Assembly: GCF_009295635.1 (NCBI RefSeq)
Contig: NZ_WHIW01000003.1
Coordinates: 124,001-188,000, forward strand
DNA: 64,000 nt
Reading direction: 5' to 3'
From: Alkalilimnicola sp. S0819
GTDB taxonomy: Bacteria; Pseudomonadota; Gammaproteobacteria; Nitrococcales; WHIW01
The notes below the pieces were generated by a model. That model had not been told where the DNA came from, did no database searches, and saw only the letters and a program-made list of their open reading frames with translations. Every line of letters starts with the position of its first letter. Positions within the stretch are counted from its first letter, which is position 1. The position numbers and the translations under genes are program-made. Shown piece by piece: positions 8,860 to 22,329 of this stretch.

Positions 8860-9779
8860 CCAACGAGCAGGATTCCAGCGCAGGTAACGAAATTCCCTGC
8901 GGTTTTGCTGCGCTTGTAGGGCGCCCCAATGTGGGAAAGTCGACCCTGCTGAACCGTCTGCTGGGGCAGAAGATCAGCATCGTCTCGCGCCGACCGCAGA
9001 CCACCCGCCACCGTATCCTCGGCGTGCACAGTACGGCCGATCAGCAAATCATCTACGTGGACACCCCGGGCCTACACCGGGGCGGTTCCCGAGCGATGAA
9101 CCGCTACCTCAACCGCGCCGCCGATTCCAGCCTGGATGATGTGGACGTGGTGGTGTTCCTGGTGGAGGGCCTGCAGTGGCGGGAAGAGGACGAGCTGGTG
9201 CTGGACCGGCTGCGACGGGTGAACGTCCCGGTGATCCTCGCCGTCAACAAGGTGGACCGCATTGCCGACAAGGCCCGTCTGCTGCCGCATCTGCAGGCGC
9301 TCAGTGAAAAGGCGAAGTTCGCCGCCGTGGTGCCGGTGTCCGCGACTCGCGGCGAGAACCTGCCGGCCCTGGAGGAGGAGATCCGTTCGCGCCTGCCGCT
9401 GACGAGCCAGCCGCTGTTCCCCGAGGACCAGATCACCGACCGCAGCAACCGCTTTCTGGTGGCCGAACTGGTGCGCGAGCAGCTCATGCGCCAACTGGGG
9501 CAGGAAATCCCCTACGCCACCACGGTGGAGATCGAGGCCTACGAGGAAAGCGACAAGCTGGTGCGCATCGGCGCGGTGATCTGGGTGGAGCGCCCTGGCC
9601 AGAAGGCCATCATCATCGGCAAGCAGGGGGATCGCCTCAAGCAGGTGGGACAGGCGGCGCGGTTGCAGATCGAGCAGCTGTTGCAGACCCGGGTCTATCT
9701 CAATCTCTGGGTCAAGCTGCGCGCTGGCTGGACGGACGACGAACGGGCGCTGCGCTCCCTGGGCTACGACGAGAGTTGA
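8856..9779 (+). CDS. era: GTPase Era
   Basis: Essential GTPase of 307 residues that binds the 3' end of 16S rRNA during 30S maturation. The G domain has GRPNVGKS (22-29), DTPGLHRGG and NKVD. The C-terminal KH domain contains the GKQGDRLK loop. The start is TTG within a TTGA overlap with the rnc stop, supported by AAGGGA at 8845-8850. The rnc-era-recO order is the standard gammaproteobacterial operon. Confidence 0.98.
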   Translation: MTNEQDSSAGNEIPCGFAALVGRPNVGKSTLLNRLLGQKISIVSRRPQTTRHRILGVHSTADQQIIYVDTPGLHRGGSRAMNRYLNRAADSSLDDVDVVVFLVEGLQWREEDELVLDRLRRVNVPVILAVNKVDRIADKARLLPHLQALSEKAKFAAVVPVSATRGENLPALEEEIRSRLPLTSQPLFPEDQITDRSNRFLVAELVREQLMRQLGQEIPYATTVEIEAYEESDKLVRIGAVIWVERPGQKAIIIGKQGDRLKQVGQAARLQIEQLLQTRVYLNLWVKLRAGWTDDERALRSLGYDES

Positions 9780-9788
9780 GTCGCCCCC

Positions 9789-10502
9789 ATGACGCCACAA
9801 CGCGTCAGTCTGCAGAGCGCCTATCTGCTGCATCAGCGGCCCTACCGTGAAACCAGCGCGCTGCTGGAGATCTACAGCCGGGATCATGGCCGGGTCGGGC
9901 TGATCGCCCGCGGGGTGCGGGGCCCGCGCAGCCGCCGCGCCGGCCTGCTGCAGCCTTTCGGCTTGCTGCGCCTGTCCTGGCAGGGCAGGGGGGAGCTGCA
10001 CACCCTCACCGATGTCGAGGGCGCCGAGGCGCATCGGCCGCTCAGTGGCACGCGCCTGGTGAGTGGCTTGTACCTGAACGAATTGCTCATGCGCCTGCTG
10101 CGCCGTGAGGACCCCCATGAGGGCCTGTTCTCGGCCTATGGCGCCGCGCTGAAAGCCCTTCGAAGCGATGCGCCGGAGGCCGGTGTGTTGCGCGTTTTCG
10201 AGAAACGGCTGCTGGATGAGCTGGGCTATGGCTTATTGCTCGATCACGATCTGGCCGGTGAACCGTTGCGTGAGCACGGGCATTACCGTTACGAGGCTGA
10301 ACGCGGGCCGGTGCCCCTGGGCGCCCCGGCCCCGGACAGCGTGCCGGGAGGGGCCTTGCTGGCCCTGGCGCGGGAGGACCCGCTCGCGCCCGAGCTGGGC
10401 GCGCTGACACGAACCATGCGGCGGTTGCTGCGGCCCTACCTGGGCGAGCGACCGCTGAAGAGTCGAGAGTTGTACCGGCAGTTCGCCGGCAAACGCAAGT
10501 AG
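9789..10502 (+). CDS. recO: DNA repair protein RecO
   Basis: RecF-pathway mediator of 237 residues that anneals single strands and loads RecA on SSB-coated DNA. The N-terminal OB fold (about 1-80) has the expected SAYLLHQRPYRETSALLEI start and the GLIARGVRGPRS loop, followed by a helical domain. No zinc-finger cysteines are seen, as is usual for gammaproteobacterial RecO. It sits nine bases after era and nine before pdxJ. Confidence 0.95.
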   Translation: MTPQRVSLQSAYLLHQRPYRETSALLEIYSRDHGRVGLIARGVRGPRSRRAGLLQPFGLLRLSWQGRGELHTLTDVEGAEAHRPLSGTRLVSGLYLNELLMRLLRREDPHEGLFSAYGAALKALRSDAPEAGVLRVFEKRLLDELGYGLLLDHDLAGEPLREHGHYRYEAERGPVPLGAPAPDSVPGGALLALAREDPLAPELGALTRTMRRLLRPYLGERPLKSRELYRQFAGKRK

Positions 10503-10511
10503 GAGACAGGC

Positions 10512-11249
10512 ATGCCACAGCACAGTATTGCCCTGGGCGTGAACATCGATCACGTGGCCACTCTGCGTCAGGCGCGGGGCACGACCTATCCCTGCCCGGT
10601 GCAGGCGGCGCTGCTGGCCGAACAGGCCGGCGCCGACGGCATCACCCTGCATCTGCGGGAGGATCGCCGGCATATTCAGGATCGGGACGTAGCCTTGCTG
10701 CGGGATTTGCTGCAGACCCGCATGAACCTGGAAATAGCCGTTACCGAGGAGATGCTCGCCATTGCCGAACGCTTGCGTCCCCAGGATTGTTGCCTGGTGC
10801 CGGAACGGCGCGAGGAGCTGACCACCGAGGGCGGTCTGGATGTGGCCTCGCAGATCCCGCGACTGCGCGAGGCCTGCGAACGGCTGGCGGCGGCGGGCGT
10901 GCGGGTATCGCTGTTCGTAGACCCGGATCCGGTTCAGCTGGATGCCGCCCGGGAGGCCGGCGCGCCGGTGGTGGAAATCCACACCGGGTGTTATGCGGAG
11001 GCCAGCGATGAGGCCCGGGCAGGCGCTGAGCTGCGGCGCATAGAGGCGGCGGTGGCCCATGGCGTCTCGCTGGGGCTGCGGGTGAATGCCGGCCACGGCC
11101 TGCATTATCACAATGTGCAGCCGGTCGCCGCCATGGCGGATATCCACGAGCTCAACATCGGCCACAGCATCATCGCCCGGGCCGTGTACAGCGGCCTGCC
11201 TGAGGCGGTGCGGGAAATGAAGCGGCTGATGCTGGACGCGCGGCGGTGA
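10512..11249 (+). CDS. pdxJ: Pyridoxine 5'-phosphate synthase
   Basis: TIM-barrel enzyme of 245 residues that condenses 1-deoxyxylulose 5-phosphate with 3-amino-2-oxopropyl phosphate to pyridoxine 5'-phosphate. Conserved segments include [32 protein letters not shown], the VSLFVDPD strand, EIHTGCYA and the C-terminal [13 protein letters not shown] phosphate site. It is preceded by AGGAGA at 10501-10506 and overlaps acpS by four bases. Confidence 0.98.
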   Translation: MPQHSIALGVNIDHVATLRQARGTTYPCPVQAALLAEQAGADGITLHLREDRRHIQDRDVALLRDLLQTRMNLEIAVTEEMLAIAERLRPQDCCLVPERREELTTEGGLDVASQIPRLREACERLAAAGVRVSLFVDPDPVQLDAAREAGAPVVEIHTGCYAEASDEARAGAELRRIEAAVAHGVSLGLRVNAGHGLHYHNVQPVAAMADIHELNIGHSIIARAVYSGLPEAVREMKRLMLDARR

Positions 11250-11626
11250 GCATTGTCGGGCTGGGAACGGACATCGTTCGGGTGGCGCGCCTGGCGAGGA
11301 TACAGGCGCGCCACGGTGAGCGTTTCGCCCTGCGCATCCTCACCGAGGCGGAACTGGCCGGCTACCGACGCAGCCCGCGCCCAGAGGCCGTGCTCGCCAG
11401 GCGCCTGGCGGCCAAGGAGGCGGCCGCCAAGGCGCTGGGCACGGGAATTGCGGCCGGAGTGACCTTCAAGGACCTGGAGGTGAGCCACGATGCCCTGGGA
11501 AAACCCCTGTTGCGCCTGCACGGGGCGGCGGCGCGGCGCTTGCAGGCCCTGGGCGGGCGCCGCTGCCATCTGAGCATTAGCGACGAACAAGACTACGCGG
11601 TCGCCTTTGTCGTGCTGGAGAGCTGA
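11246..11626 (+). CDS. acpS: Holo-[acyl-carrier-protein] synthase
   Basis: Trimeric phosphopantetheinyl transferase of 126 residues that activates acyl carrier protein by transferring the pantetheine arm of CoA. The metal-binding GLGTDIVRV motif is at the N-terminus and [14 protein letters not shown] carries the second acidic ligand. The GTG start overlaps the pdxJ stop (GTGA), so translation is coupled. It is the last gene of the lepA-acpS run and converges on gacS with nine bases between stops. Confidence 0.97.
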   Translation: MSIVGLGTDIVRVARLARIQARHGERFALRILTEAELAGYRRSPRPEAVLARRLAAKEAAAKALGTGIAAGVTFKDLEVSHDALGKPLLRLHGAAARRLQALGGRRCHLSISDEQDYAVAFVVLES

Positions 11627-11635
11627 GCCGCGGGT

Positions 11636-14338
<2,703 letters not shown>

Positions 14339-14410
14339 TCCCTGTCCCCCGAAGCGCGCGGTGTGGAAACCCGCCTTCTGTCCCTGTCCGGTTTTGCTTA
14401 AACTGCGCCC

Positions 14411-15301
14411 ATGAAGTACCCAACCATAGAAGATTTCGTGGGCAATACGCCACTGGTTCGCCTGCAACGATTGGGCCAGCACCGGCCCAATGACGTGTTG
14501 CTGAAGCTCGAAGGCAATAATCCGGCCGGATCCGTCAAGGATAGACCGGCGCTGGGCATGATCAAGCACGCCGAGGAGCGCGGCGAGATCCGCCCCGGCG
14601 ATACCCTGATCGAAGCTACCAGCGGCAATACCGGAATCGCGCTTGCCATGGCGGCCGCCATACGCGGCTACCGCATGGTCCTGATCATGCCCGACAACAT
14701 GAGCGAGGAACGCCGCGCGGCGATGAAGGCCTACGGCGCCGAACTGCTCCTGGTGCCGCAAAGCGGCGGGATGGAGCAGGCCCGGGATCTGGCCCTGGAG
14801 ATGCAGGGCAGGGGCGAGGGACGGGTGCTGGACCAGTTCGCCAACCCCGACAACCCGCGCGCTCATTACGATGGCACCGGCCCGGAGCTTTGGCGCCAGA
14901 CCGGCGGTCGGATTACCCATTTCGTCAGCTCCATGGGCACCACCGGCACCATCATGGGGGTGTCACAGTATCTGAAGGAGCAGAATCCGGATATACAAAT
15001 CGTCGGCGTGCAGCCGGCGGACGGGGCCAGTATCCCCGGCATACGGCGCTGGCCCGAGGCCTATCTGCCGAAGATCTACGAGGCCTCGCGCATCGATCAG
15101 GTACTGGAGGTGGATCAGGCCACCGCCGAGGAGCACACCCGCTTGCTGGCCGCGCGGGAGGGGGTCTTCGCCGGAGTGTCCTCCGGCGGCGCCGCCGCCG
15201 TGGCCCTGCACCTGTCGGAAGAGCTGGAGAACGCCACCATCGTCAGCATCGTCTGCGACCGGGGCGATCGTTACCTGAGCACCGGTGTGTTCCCGGGCTG
15301 A
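14411..15301 (+). CDS. cysM: Cysteine synthase B
   Basis: PLP-dependent O-acetylserine sulfhydrylase B of 296 residues, able to use sulfide or thiosulfate. The PLP lysine is Lys43 in [11 protein letters not shown]. The phosphate loop is SSMGTTGT and the asparagine loop is [11 protein letters not shown]. The length and the RxxPAL region fit CysM rather than CysK. It is divergent from gacS across 72 bases. In pseudomonads and relatives gacS and cysM are also neighbours, which supports both calls. Confidence 0.96.
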   Translation: MKYPTIEDFVGNTPLVRLQRLGQHRPNDVLLKLEGNNPAGSVKDRPALGMIKHAEERGEIRPGDTLIEATSGNTGIALAMAAAIRGYRMVLIMPDNMSEERRAAMKAYGAELLLVPQSGGMEQARDLALEMQGRGEGRVLDQFANPDNPRAHYDGTGPELWRQTGGRITHFVSSMGTTGTIMGVSQYLKEQNPDIQIVGVQPADGASIPGIRRWPEAYLPKIYEASRIDQVLEVDQATAEEHTRLLAAREGVFAGVSSGGAAAVALHLSEELENATIVSIVCDRGDRYLSTGVFPG

Positions 15302-15324
15302 GCTCGGGTGCGCCCGACAACACT

Positions 15325-16113
15325 ATGAATATCTTTGTCTTCGATATAGAAACCGTGCCCGATGTGGCCGGCGGGCGGCGCCTGTACGGCCTGGACGAGG
15401 CGCTGGATGACAACGCGGCGGCGGAAGCCATGTTTGCCCTGCGCCGCCAGCAAAGCGGCGGCTCCGACTTTCTGCGCCTGCACCTGCACCGGGTGGTGGC
15501 CATATCCATCGCCGCGCGCATGGGCGAGCGCTTCAAGGTCTGGTCCCTGGGTGAACCGGAGGAGGCGGAGGCCTCCCTGATCGAACGCTTCTTCGACGGC
15601 GTGGAGCGCTACACACCCACCCTGGTGTCCTGGAACGGCAGCGGCTTCGATCTGCCGGTGCTCCATTACCGGGCGTTGCACCACGGCATCAGCGCACCGC
15701 GTTACTGGGAAAACGGGGACGGCGATCGGGAATTCCGCTTCAACAATTATCAGAACCGTTTCCACGACCGCCACACCGACCTGATGGACGTGCTGGCCTG
15801 TTTCAACGGCCGTGCCGCCGCGCCCCTGGACCAGCTCGCCAGCCTGTGCGGCTTTCCCGGCAAGATGGGCATGAGCGGCGGCAAGGTCTGGGAGGCCTTC
15901 CAGGCCGGCGAGATCGGCCGGATTCGGGATTACTGCGAGACCGATGTATTGAATACCTATCTGTTGTATCTGCGCTTCCAGCTCATGCGCGGCACGCTGG
16001 ACGCGACGGGCTATGAGCTCGAATGCGAGCGGGTGCGCGACAGCCTGCGCGCCGAGGGCAAGCCGCATCTGGACACCTTCCTCAAGACCTGGCAGAGCGG
16101 AGTGGACGCATGA
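15325..16113 (+). CDS. PolB-like 3'-5' exonuclease
   Basis: Predicted 3'-5' exonuclease of the PolB-like (DnaQ/DEDD superfamily) type, 262 residues. Motif I is FDIETVPD (D7, E9), motif II is in LVSWNGSGFDLPVLHYR, and motif III is RDYCETDVLNTYLLY. The role is not established; DNA repair is a reasonable inference. Its ATGA overlap with rlmD (stop and start share four bases) indicates an operon from cysM onward. Confidence 0.88.
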   Translation: MNIFVFDIETVPDVAGGRRLYGLDEALDDNAAAEAMFALRRQQSGGSDFLRLHLHRVVAISIAARMGERFKVWSLGEPEEAEASLIERFFDGVERYTPTLVSWNGSGFDLPVLHYRALHHGISAPRYWENGDGDREFRFNNYQNRFHDRHTDLMDVLACFNGRAAAPLDQLASLCGFPGKMGMSGGKVWEAFQAGEIGRIRDYCETDVLNTYLLYLRFQLMRGTLDATGYELECERVRDSLRAEGKPHLDTFLKTWQSGVDA

Positions 16114-17441
16114 GCCGCCGCCGTCGTAACCGTCTGCCCCAGGAACCGGTGGAGGCGCTCACCGAGAAGCTCAGCCACGAAGGCCGGGGACTGGCCCATG
16201 TGGACGGCAAGCCGGTGTTCATCCATGGGGCGTTGGCCGGCGAGCGGGTGATGTTCCAATACACCAAGCGCCGCCGCGGCGTGGCCGACGGCAAGCTGCT
16301 GGAGGTGCTGGAGGCCGCCCCCGATCGCATAGAGCCCCGCTGCCCGCACTTCGGCCTGTGCGGCGGCTGTAGCCTGCAGCAGCTCACCCCCGAGGACCAG
16401 ATCGCCTTCAAACAATCGGTGCTGCTGGAGCAGTTCCGGCAGATCGGCGGCGTGGAGCCCGAGCGCGTGTTGGCACCGCTCACCGGCCCGGTGTGGGGCT
16501 ATCGGGGCAAAGCCCGGTTGGCGGCCAGGTACGTGGCCGGCAAGGGGGATCGGGTGCTGGTGGGCTTTCGGGAAAAGCACAGCCCCTACGTGGCGGATCT
16601 GTCCATCTGCCATGTGCTGGACCCCCGGGTCGGGGAGTGCCTGCCGGCGCTGGCGGAACTGATCGGCGGGCTGAGCGTGTACCGGGCGGTGCCGCAGATC
16701 GAGGTGGCCGTGGCCGACAACGCCGTGGCGCTGGTATTTCGCAATCTGGAGCCGTTCACCGAGGCGGATCTGCAGCGGCTGAGCGAATTCGGCCAGGCCC
16801 ATGGTTTCCGTATCTACCAGCAGCCGGGCAATGAGAGCAGCATCGCCCCGGTGTGGCCCGCCGAGCCGGAATCGCTGTACTACCGCATCCCCGACTACGA
16901 TGTGGAAGTGCGCTTTCGCCCCTCCGACTTCACCCAGGTGAATCAGCACATCAATCAGCGGATGATCGCGCGGGCCCTGGAACTGCTCGCACCCAGCGCC
17001 GACTCGCGGGTGCTGGACCTGTTCTGCGGGCTGGGCAATTTCACCATGCCGCTCGCCCGTGTGGCAGGGCAGGTCACCGGGGTGGAGGGGGCCGAGGAAC
17101 TGGTGGCCCGGGCCCGGGAGAACGCGGCGCACAATGGTTTGAGCAACGTGGACTACCACGTGGCGAACCTGATGCACGATCAGACCGACGCCGCCTGGCT
17201 CAAGGGCGACTACGATCGGGTGTTGCTGGATCCGCCGCGCAGCGGCGCGCTGGAGATGATCCCCCATATCGCGAAGCTGGGCGCCGAGCGCATCGTCTAC
17301 GTGTCCTGCGGCCCGGCGACCCTGGCCCGGGACGCGGGCCTGCTGGTGAAGGAATTCGGCTACCAGCTGCGTGCCGCCGGCGTGATGGACATGTTCCCCC
17401 ACACGGCGCATGTGGAGAGCATTGCTCTGTTCGAGCGTTGA
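16110..17441 (+). CDS. rlmD: 23S rRNA (uracil-1939-C5)-methyltransferase
   Basis: SAM-dependent RNA m5U methyltransferase of 443 residues. An N-terminal TRAM domain (about 15-68) is followed by the 4Fe-4S cysteines C78, C84, C87 and C167. The central domain leads to the Rossmann methyltransferase fold with LDLFCGLGNF, and the catalytic cysteine lies in YVSCGPATLARD. The four-cysteine iron-sulfur set separates RlmD from TrmA. It is translationally coupled to the preceding exonuclease gene. Confidence 0.95.
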   Translation: MSRRRRNRLPQEPVEALTEKLSHEGRGLAHVDGKPVFIHGALAGERVMFQYTKRRRGVADGKLLEVLEAAPDRIEPRCPHFGLCGGCSLQQLTPEDQIAFKQSVLLEQFRQIGGVEPERVLAPLTGPVWGYRGKARLAARYVAGKGDRVLVGFREKHSPYVADLSICHVLDPRVGECLPALAELIGGLSVYRAVPQIEVAVADNAVALVFRNLEPFTEADLQRLSEFGQAHGFRIYQQPGNESSIAPVWPAEPESLYYRIPDYDVEVRFRPSDFTQVNQHINQRMIARALELLAPSADSRVLDLFCGLGNFTMPLARVAGQVTGVEGAEELVARARENAAHNGLSNVDYHVANLMHDQTDAAWLKGDYDRVLLDPPRSGALEMIPHIAKLGAERIVYVSCGPATLARDAGLLVKEFGYQLRAAGVMDMFPHTAHVESIALFER

Positions 17442-17467
17442 AAAAGCGCGAGCCAAAGGAGGCGTTC

Positions 17468-18115
17468 ATGTCCCGTCGTTTTCAGATCATCCAGCGCGAA
17501 CCCGTGTTTCAGGGGTTTTTCCGGGTCGATCGTTACACGCTGCGCCATGCGCTGTTCGAGGGCGGCATGAGCGGCGAGTTTCACCGCGAGGTATTCGAGC
17601 GCGGGCACTCGGCGGGGGTATTGCTGTATGACCCGGAGCGGGACCTGGTGGTGCTCACCGAACAATTCCGGGTGGGGGCGGTGGACGCTCCCCTGGGGCC
17701 GTGGTTGCTGGAAGTGGTCGCCGGCATGATCGAGCCCGGAGAGAGCGCGGAAGACGTGGCGCGGCGAGAGGCGCAGGAAGAGGCCGGTTGTACCGTGCAG
17801 GAGCTGATTCCGCTGTTCGATTATCTGGTCAGCCCTGGCGGCACCAGCGAGCGCACGGCCCTGTTCGTGGGCCGGGTGGATGCGAAAGGTGTGGGCGGGG
17901 TATACGGCCTGCCGGAAGAGGACGAGGATATTCAGGTTCACGTGCTGCCGCTGGACGAGGCCCTGGCGATGATCGAGAGCGGCGGCATCAACGCCGCCAT
18001 GCCCATTCTCGCCCTGCAATGGCTGGCCTTGAACCGGGATCGGGTACGCCGGCAGTGGGGCGCGGCTGAGGCGGATGCCACCGAGGCCCTATTCGGGCAG
18101 CCGCTCGACCCGTAA
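17468..18115 (+). CDS. nudF: ADP-ribose pyrophosphatase (Nudix)
   Basis: Nudix hydrolase of 215 residues expected to split ADP-ribose to AMP and ribose 5-phosphate. The Nudix box spans 86-108 (GMIEPGESAEDVARREAQEEAG type) and is complete. The N-terminal swapped segment and SPGGTSERTALFVGRVD match NudF/TrgB. It follows rlmD by 26 bases. Its 3' end overlaps the true end of the convergent secretin-like gene by 27 bases. Confidence 0.93.
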   Translation: MSRRFQIIQREPVFQGFFRVDRYTLRHALFEGGMSGEFHREVFERGHSAGVLLYDPERDLVVLTEQFRVGAVDAPLGPWLLEVVAGMIEPGESAEDVARREAQEEAGCTVQELIPLFDYLVSPGGTSERTALFVGRVDAKGVGGVYGLPEEDEDIQVHVLPLDEALAMIESGGINAAMPILALQWLALNRDRVRRQWGAAEADATEALFGQPLDP

Positions 18116-18876
18116 CCACCAGCGCTGCTGGCGCTCGGAGGCTTGCCGGGTGGACAGGCGCCGGTGGCCGTTACGGTGGCTCTCGGTGGCCTCCCAGGCA
18201 CCGAGCGGCAGCCATTCCCCCAGCTCCCCCGAGACGCTGCTGAGCAATTCCATGCCCTCGGCGCCCCCCCGGGGCGCGGGCTCTGCTGCTGTACCAGAAT
18301 GTCCACCCGGACACGACTGCCCTGCAGGCGGGGCAGGGCGTGAAAGCCATCGCGCAGCTCCAGGTAATGCACCCGCTCATCCACACCCGTGCCGTGCCGG
18401 CCCACCAGCACCGTGCGCTCGCGCACCGGCAGGCTGATGGCCTGGGCGATGCGCACCGGGCGCCCATCCAGCCCCCGCACGCTTTGCGTGGTGGTAGCGC
18501 TGCTGGCCTGGGTGTCGCGGTAGATCCGCACCTGCCCACTGGCCCCCTCGTGGGAGTGGATATGCCCGCGGGCCTTGAAACCGCGGTTCTGCCTGTGCCC
18601 AGCCTCGCCGCGGCGCAGGCTGATGCGCAGGCTGGTGGGGGCGGTATCCAGTTCCGCCACCAGCGCTTCCAGACGCGCCAGCGTGTCGGGCGCGCCCTGC
18701 AGTATCAGGCTGTGGCCCCGGCCGCTGAGTTGGGTGGTCCCGTCCAGATGGGGTCGCAGCAGGGGCAGGATCTCCTCGGCGCTGTGGTAGTTCAGCGTCA
18801 GGTGGCTGATGCGGCTTTCCTCGGCGAAGGCCGGGGCGAGAAGCAGGCAGAGCAGCAGGGCGGGGAGGTGTTTCAC
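18089..18876 (-). pseudogene. Secretin-N-like periplasmic protein, frameshifted in a G7 run
   Basis: A GTG at 18876, overlapping the upstream gene's stop, opens a protein with a signal peptide (about 1-18, ending PAFA) and a domain like the short N-terminal domain of secretins (HLTLNYHSAEEILPLLRPHL, then SLILQGAPDTLARLEALV). Reading runs well to about 18271. There a seven-G run on the coding strand shifts the frame and the following residues become nonsense. The other frame resumes with EGMELLSSVSGELGEWLPLG and ends at a TAG at 18089 in LRVERLPE, a sensible C-terminus. One extra G (or two fewer) would give one intact protein of about 262 residues. Whether this is a real mutation or a sequencing error cannot be decided here. 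The role of the family is unknown to me. Confidence 0.7.
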
Positions 18877-19370
18877 AGGTGCAGCCGTCGCAGGTTCGGG
18901 TCGGCGACGCTGGCATCCCAGTAGCGCTGGAACTCCTCGCCGAGCTCCACGGCGCGCGCGGGTGAGTCCCGCTCGGCAATCCCCTCGGGCCGGTCGCCGC
19001 TCTCACGGCGGATGTAGCCGCGCCGGTCCACGATCAGCAGCGCATCGTTGACTGCCTGGTGCTCCGGGCCGAGCAGACGGATTTCCATGAAGCTGCTCAG
19101 CCGCCGGGCCAATTCCACCAGGCTGTGGCCTTCCTTGATCGCTCGGGTGCTGTCCTGGAGCAGGATGCGCACCTGCGCCCGGCGCGAGCCGGTGCACAGA
19201 TCTCGCAGGGCCTGGCGTACCGGTTCGCGGTCGAGCAGGGCGGGCTCCAGGTCGCGGCTGAGCAGGTCCACGCTCAGCCGCGCCCCTTGCAGCAGTTCAT
19301 CGGTGGCCTCGCGCAGGGCGCCCAGGCTGTCCAGGCGCCGCGGACCTTGGTCGGTCTGGATGTCGCTCAT
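18873..19370 (-). CDS. Conserved protein, DUF7931-like
   Basis: Soluble protein of 165 residues. It resembles a family found next to purB in several proteobacteria, with conserved segments SVDLLSRDLEPALLDREPV, VRILLQDSTRAIKEGH, LVELARRLSSFMEIR and a C-terminal FQRYWDASVADPNLRRLHL-type end. The pattern of strand, HxLVELARRLSS and DRRGYIRRE recalls phospholipase-D-like folds lacking the catalytic HKD motif. Function unknown. The ATG at 19370 lies 11 bases past the purB stop and has AGGG before it. The stop shares four bases with the next gene's GTG. Confidence 0.7.
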   Translation of the reverse strand: MSDIQTDQGPRRLDSLGALREATDELLQGARLSVDLLSRDLEPALLDREPVRQALRDLCTGSRRAQVRILLQDSTRAIKEGHSLVELARRLSSFMEIRLLGPEHQAVNDALLIVDRRGYIRRESGDRPEGIAERDSPARAVELGEEFQRYWDASVADPNLRRLHL

Positions 19371-19380
19371 GCCCTGCAGT

Positions 19381-20823
<1,443 letters not shown>

Positions 20824-20874
20824 CTACATTTTCCTGATACGGTTGGGTCAGGATGAACCCACAGGAGAGGCCCG

Positions 20875-22266
20875 ATGAGCGAGCAGGACTTCCGCATCGA
20901 ATCCGACAGCATGGGTGAGCTGAAGGTGCCCGCCGGCGCCCTGTACGGCGCCCAGACCCAGCGCGCGGTGGAGAACTTCCCCATCAGCGGCCAGCCCATG
21001 CCCCGGCGCTTCATCGCCGCCCTGGGGCTGGTGAAGGCCTGCGCGGCACGGGCCAACCGGGAGCTTGGCGGGCTGGGCGGCGAGCAGGCCGACGCCATCA
21101 TCCGTGCCGCGGAAGCCATCGCCGCCGGTAATCACCATGAACACTTTCCGGTGGATGTCTTCCAGACCGGCTCCGGCACCAGCAGCAATATGAACGCCAA
21201 CGAGGTGATTGCCCATCTGGTGGCCGCCGAGGGCCGCACGAAGGTGCATGCCAACGATCACGTCAACATGAGCCAGAGCAGCAACGATGTGATCCCCACC
21301 ACCTTGCACGTAAGTGCGGCCATGGCCCTGCACGAGGAACTGCTGCCGGCGCTGGCCGAGCTGGAGGCGACCATCCGCCGGCGCGCGAAGGAGCTCGCCA
21401 CGGTGGTGAAGACCGGCCGCACGCACCTGATGGACGCCATGCCGCTGACCCTGGGCCAGGAATTGGGTGCCTGGGCCACCCAGATCGCCCAAGCCCGGGC
21501 GCGGCTGCAGGACACCGCGCCGCGGCTGTGGCTGTTGGCCCAGGGCGGCACCGCCGTGGGCACCGGGATCAATGCGCCGGCCGGGTTCGGCCAGCGGGTG
21601 GCGGCGGCTCTGGCGGAACGCACGGGGATCGCCTTCGAAGCCGCGCCGGATGCCTTCGAGCGGCTCGCGAGCCAGGACACCGCCGCGGAGCTCTCCGGCC
21701 AGCTGCGCGCCCTGGCCACCGCGCTCATCAAGATCAGCAACGATTTGCGCTGGATGAACAGTGGTCCGCTGGCCGGCCTGGGCGAAATCGCGCTGCCCGC
21801 GCTGCAGCCGGGCAGCAGCATCATGCCCGGCAAGGTGAACCCGGTGATCCCCGAGGCCGTCGCCATGGCGGGGGCGCAGGTAATGGGCAACGACGCCGCC
21901 ATCGCCGTCGCGGCCCAAAGCGGAAACTTCCAGCTGAACGTGATGTTGCCGCTGATAGCTCACAACCTGCTGCAGAGCCTCGAGCTGCTGGCCAATGCCT
22001 CGCGGCTGCTGGGCGAGCGCGTCATTGCCGGCTTCGAAGTGCGCCATGAACAGTTGGATCAGGCGCTGTCGCGCAATCCCATCCTGGTGACGGCGTTGAA
22101 CACGGTGATCGGCTATGACCAGGCGGCCGCTATCGCCAAGCAGGCCTATGCCGATGGCCGGCCCATACTCGAGGTGGCGCGGGAGCTCACGGGGCTGGAC
22201 GAGAGCAGGCTGCGGGCGCTGCTGGACCCGGCACAACTCACCCGGGGAGGCATCCCGGGCCGCTGA
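20875..22266 (+). CDS. fumC: Fumarate hydratase class II
   Basis: Iron-free fumarase of 463 residues for the TCA cycle (fumarate to malate). Signature segments are TGSGTSSNMNANEV, NMSQSSNDVIPT, KTGRTHLMDAMPLTLGQE and GSSIMPGKVNPVIPEA, all intact. The start has AGGAGAGG at 20862-20869. In pseudomonads fumC can be sigma-E or iron regulated; no such box is evident here. Confidence 0.97.
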   Translation: MSEQDFRIESDSMGELKVPAGALYGAQTQRAVENFPISGQPMPRRFIAALGLVKACAARANRELGGLGGEQADAIIRAAEAIAAGNHHEHFPVDVFQTGSGTSSNMNANEVIAHLVAAEGRTKVHANDHVNMSQSSNDVIPTTLHVSAAMALHEELLPALAELEATIRRRAKELATVVKTGRTHLMDAMPLTLGQELGAWATQIAQARARLQDTAPRLWLLAQGGTAVGTGINAPAGFGQRVAAALAERTGIAFEAAPDAFERLASQDTAAELSGQLRALATALIKISNDLRWMNSGPLAGLGEIALPALQPGSSIMPGKVNPVIPEAVAMAGAQVMGNDAAIAVAAQSGNFQLNVMLPLIAHNLLQSLELLANASRLLGERVIAGFEVRHEQLDQALSRNPILVTALNTVIGYDQAAAIAKQAYADGRPILEVARELTGLDESRLRALLDPAQLTRGGIPGR

Positions 22267-22269
22267 GCC

Positions 22270-22297
22270 GCGCCTTGGCGGTGAAGCCGCCAGGCGC
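22270..22297. terminator. Hairpin between convergent fumC and the RibD-type gene
   Basis: Arms 22270-22281 and 22287-22297 pair over 11 base pairs with a single bulged base and a 5-base loop. It lies just after the fumC stop and before the end of the convergent reductase gene. No T tract follows on either strand, so termination efficiency is doubtful. Confidence 0.4.
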
Positions 22298-22329
22298 TCA
22301 GAGACCCACGGGGGTTGGTCCGCATCTCC

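Noticed and set aside
18264-18270. Programmed ribosomal frameshift in the secretin-like gene
   Set aside because: No slippery heptamer of known type other than the G run, no downstream stimulatory structure recognised, and the unshifted reading continues far past the true end; a slip or error is simpler.
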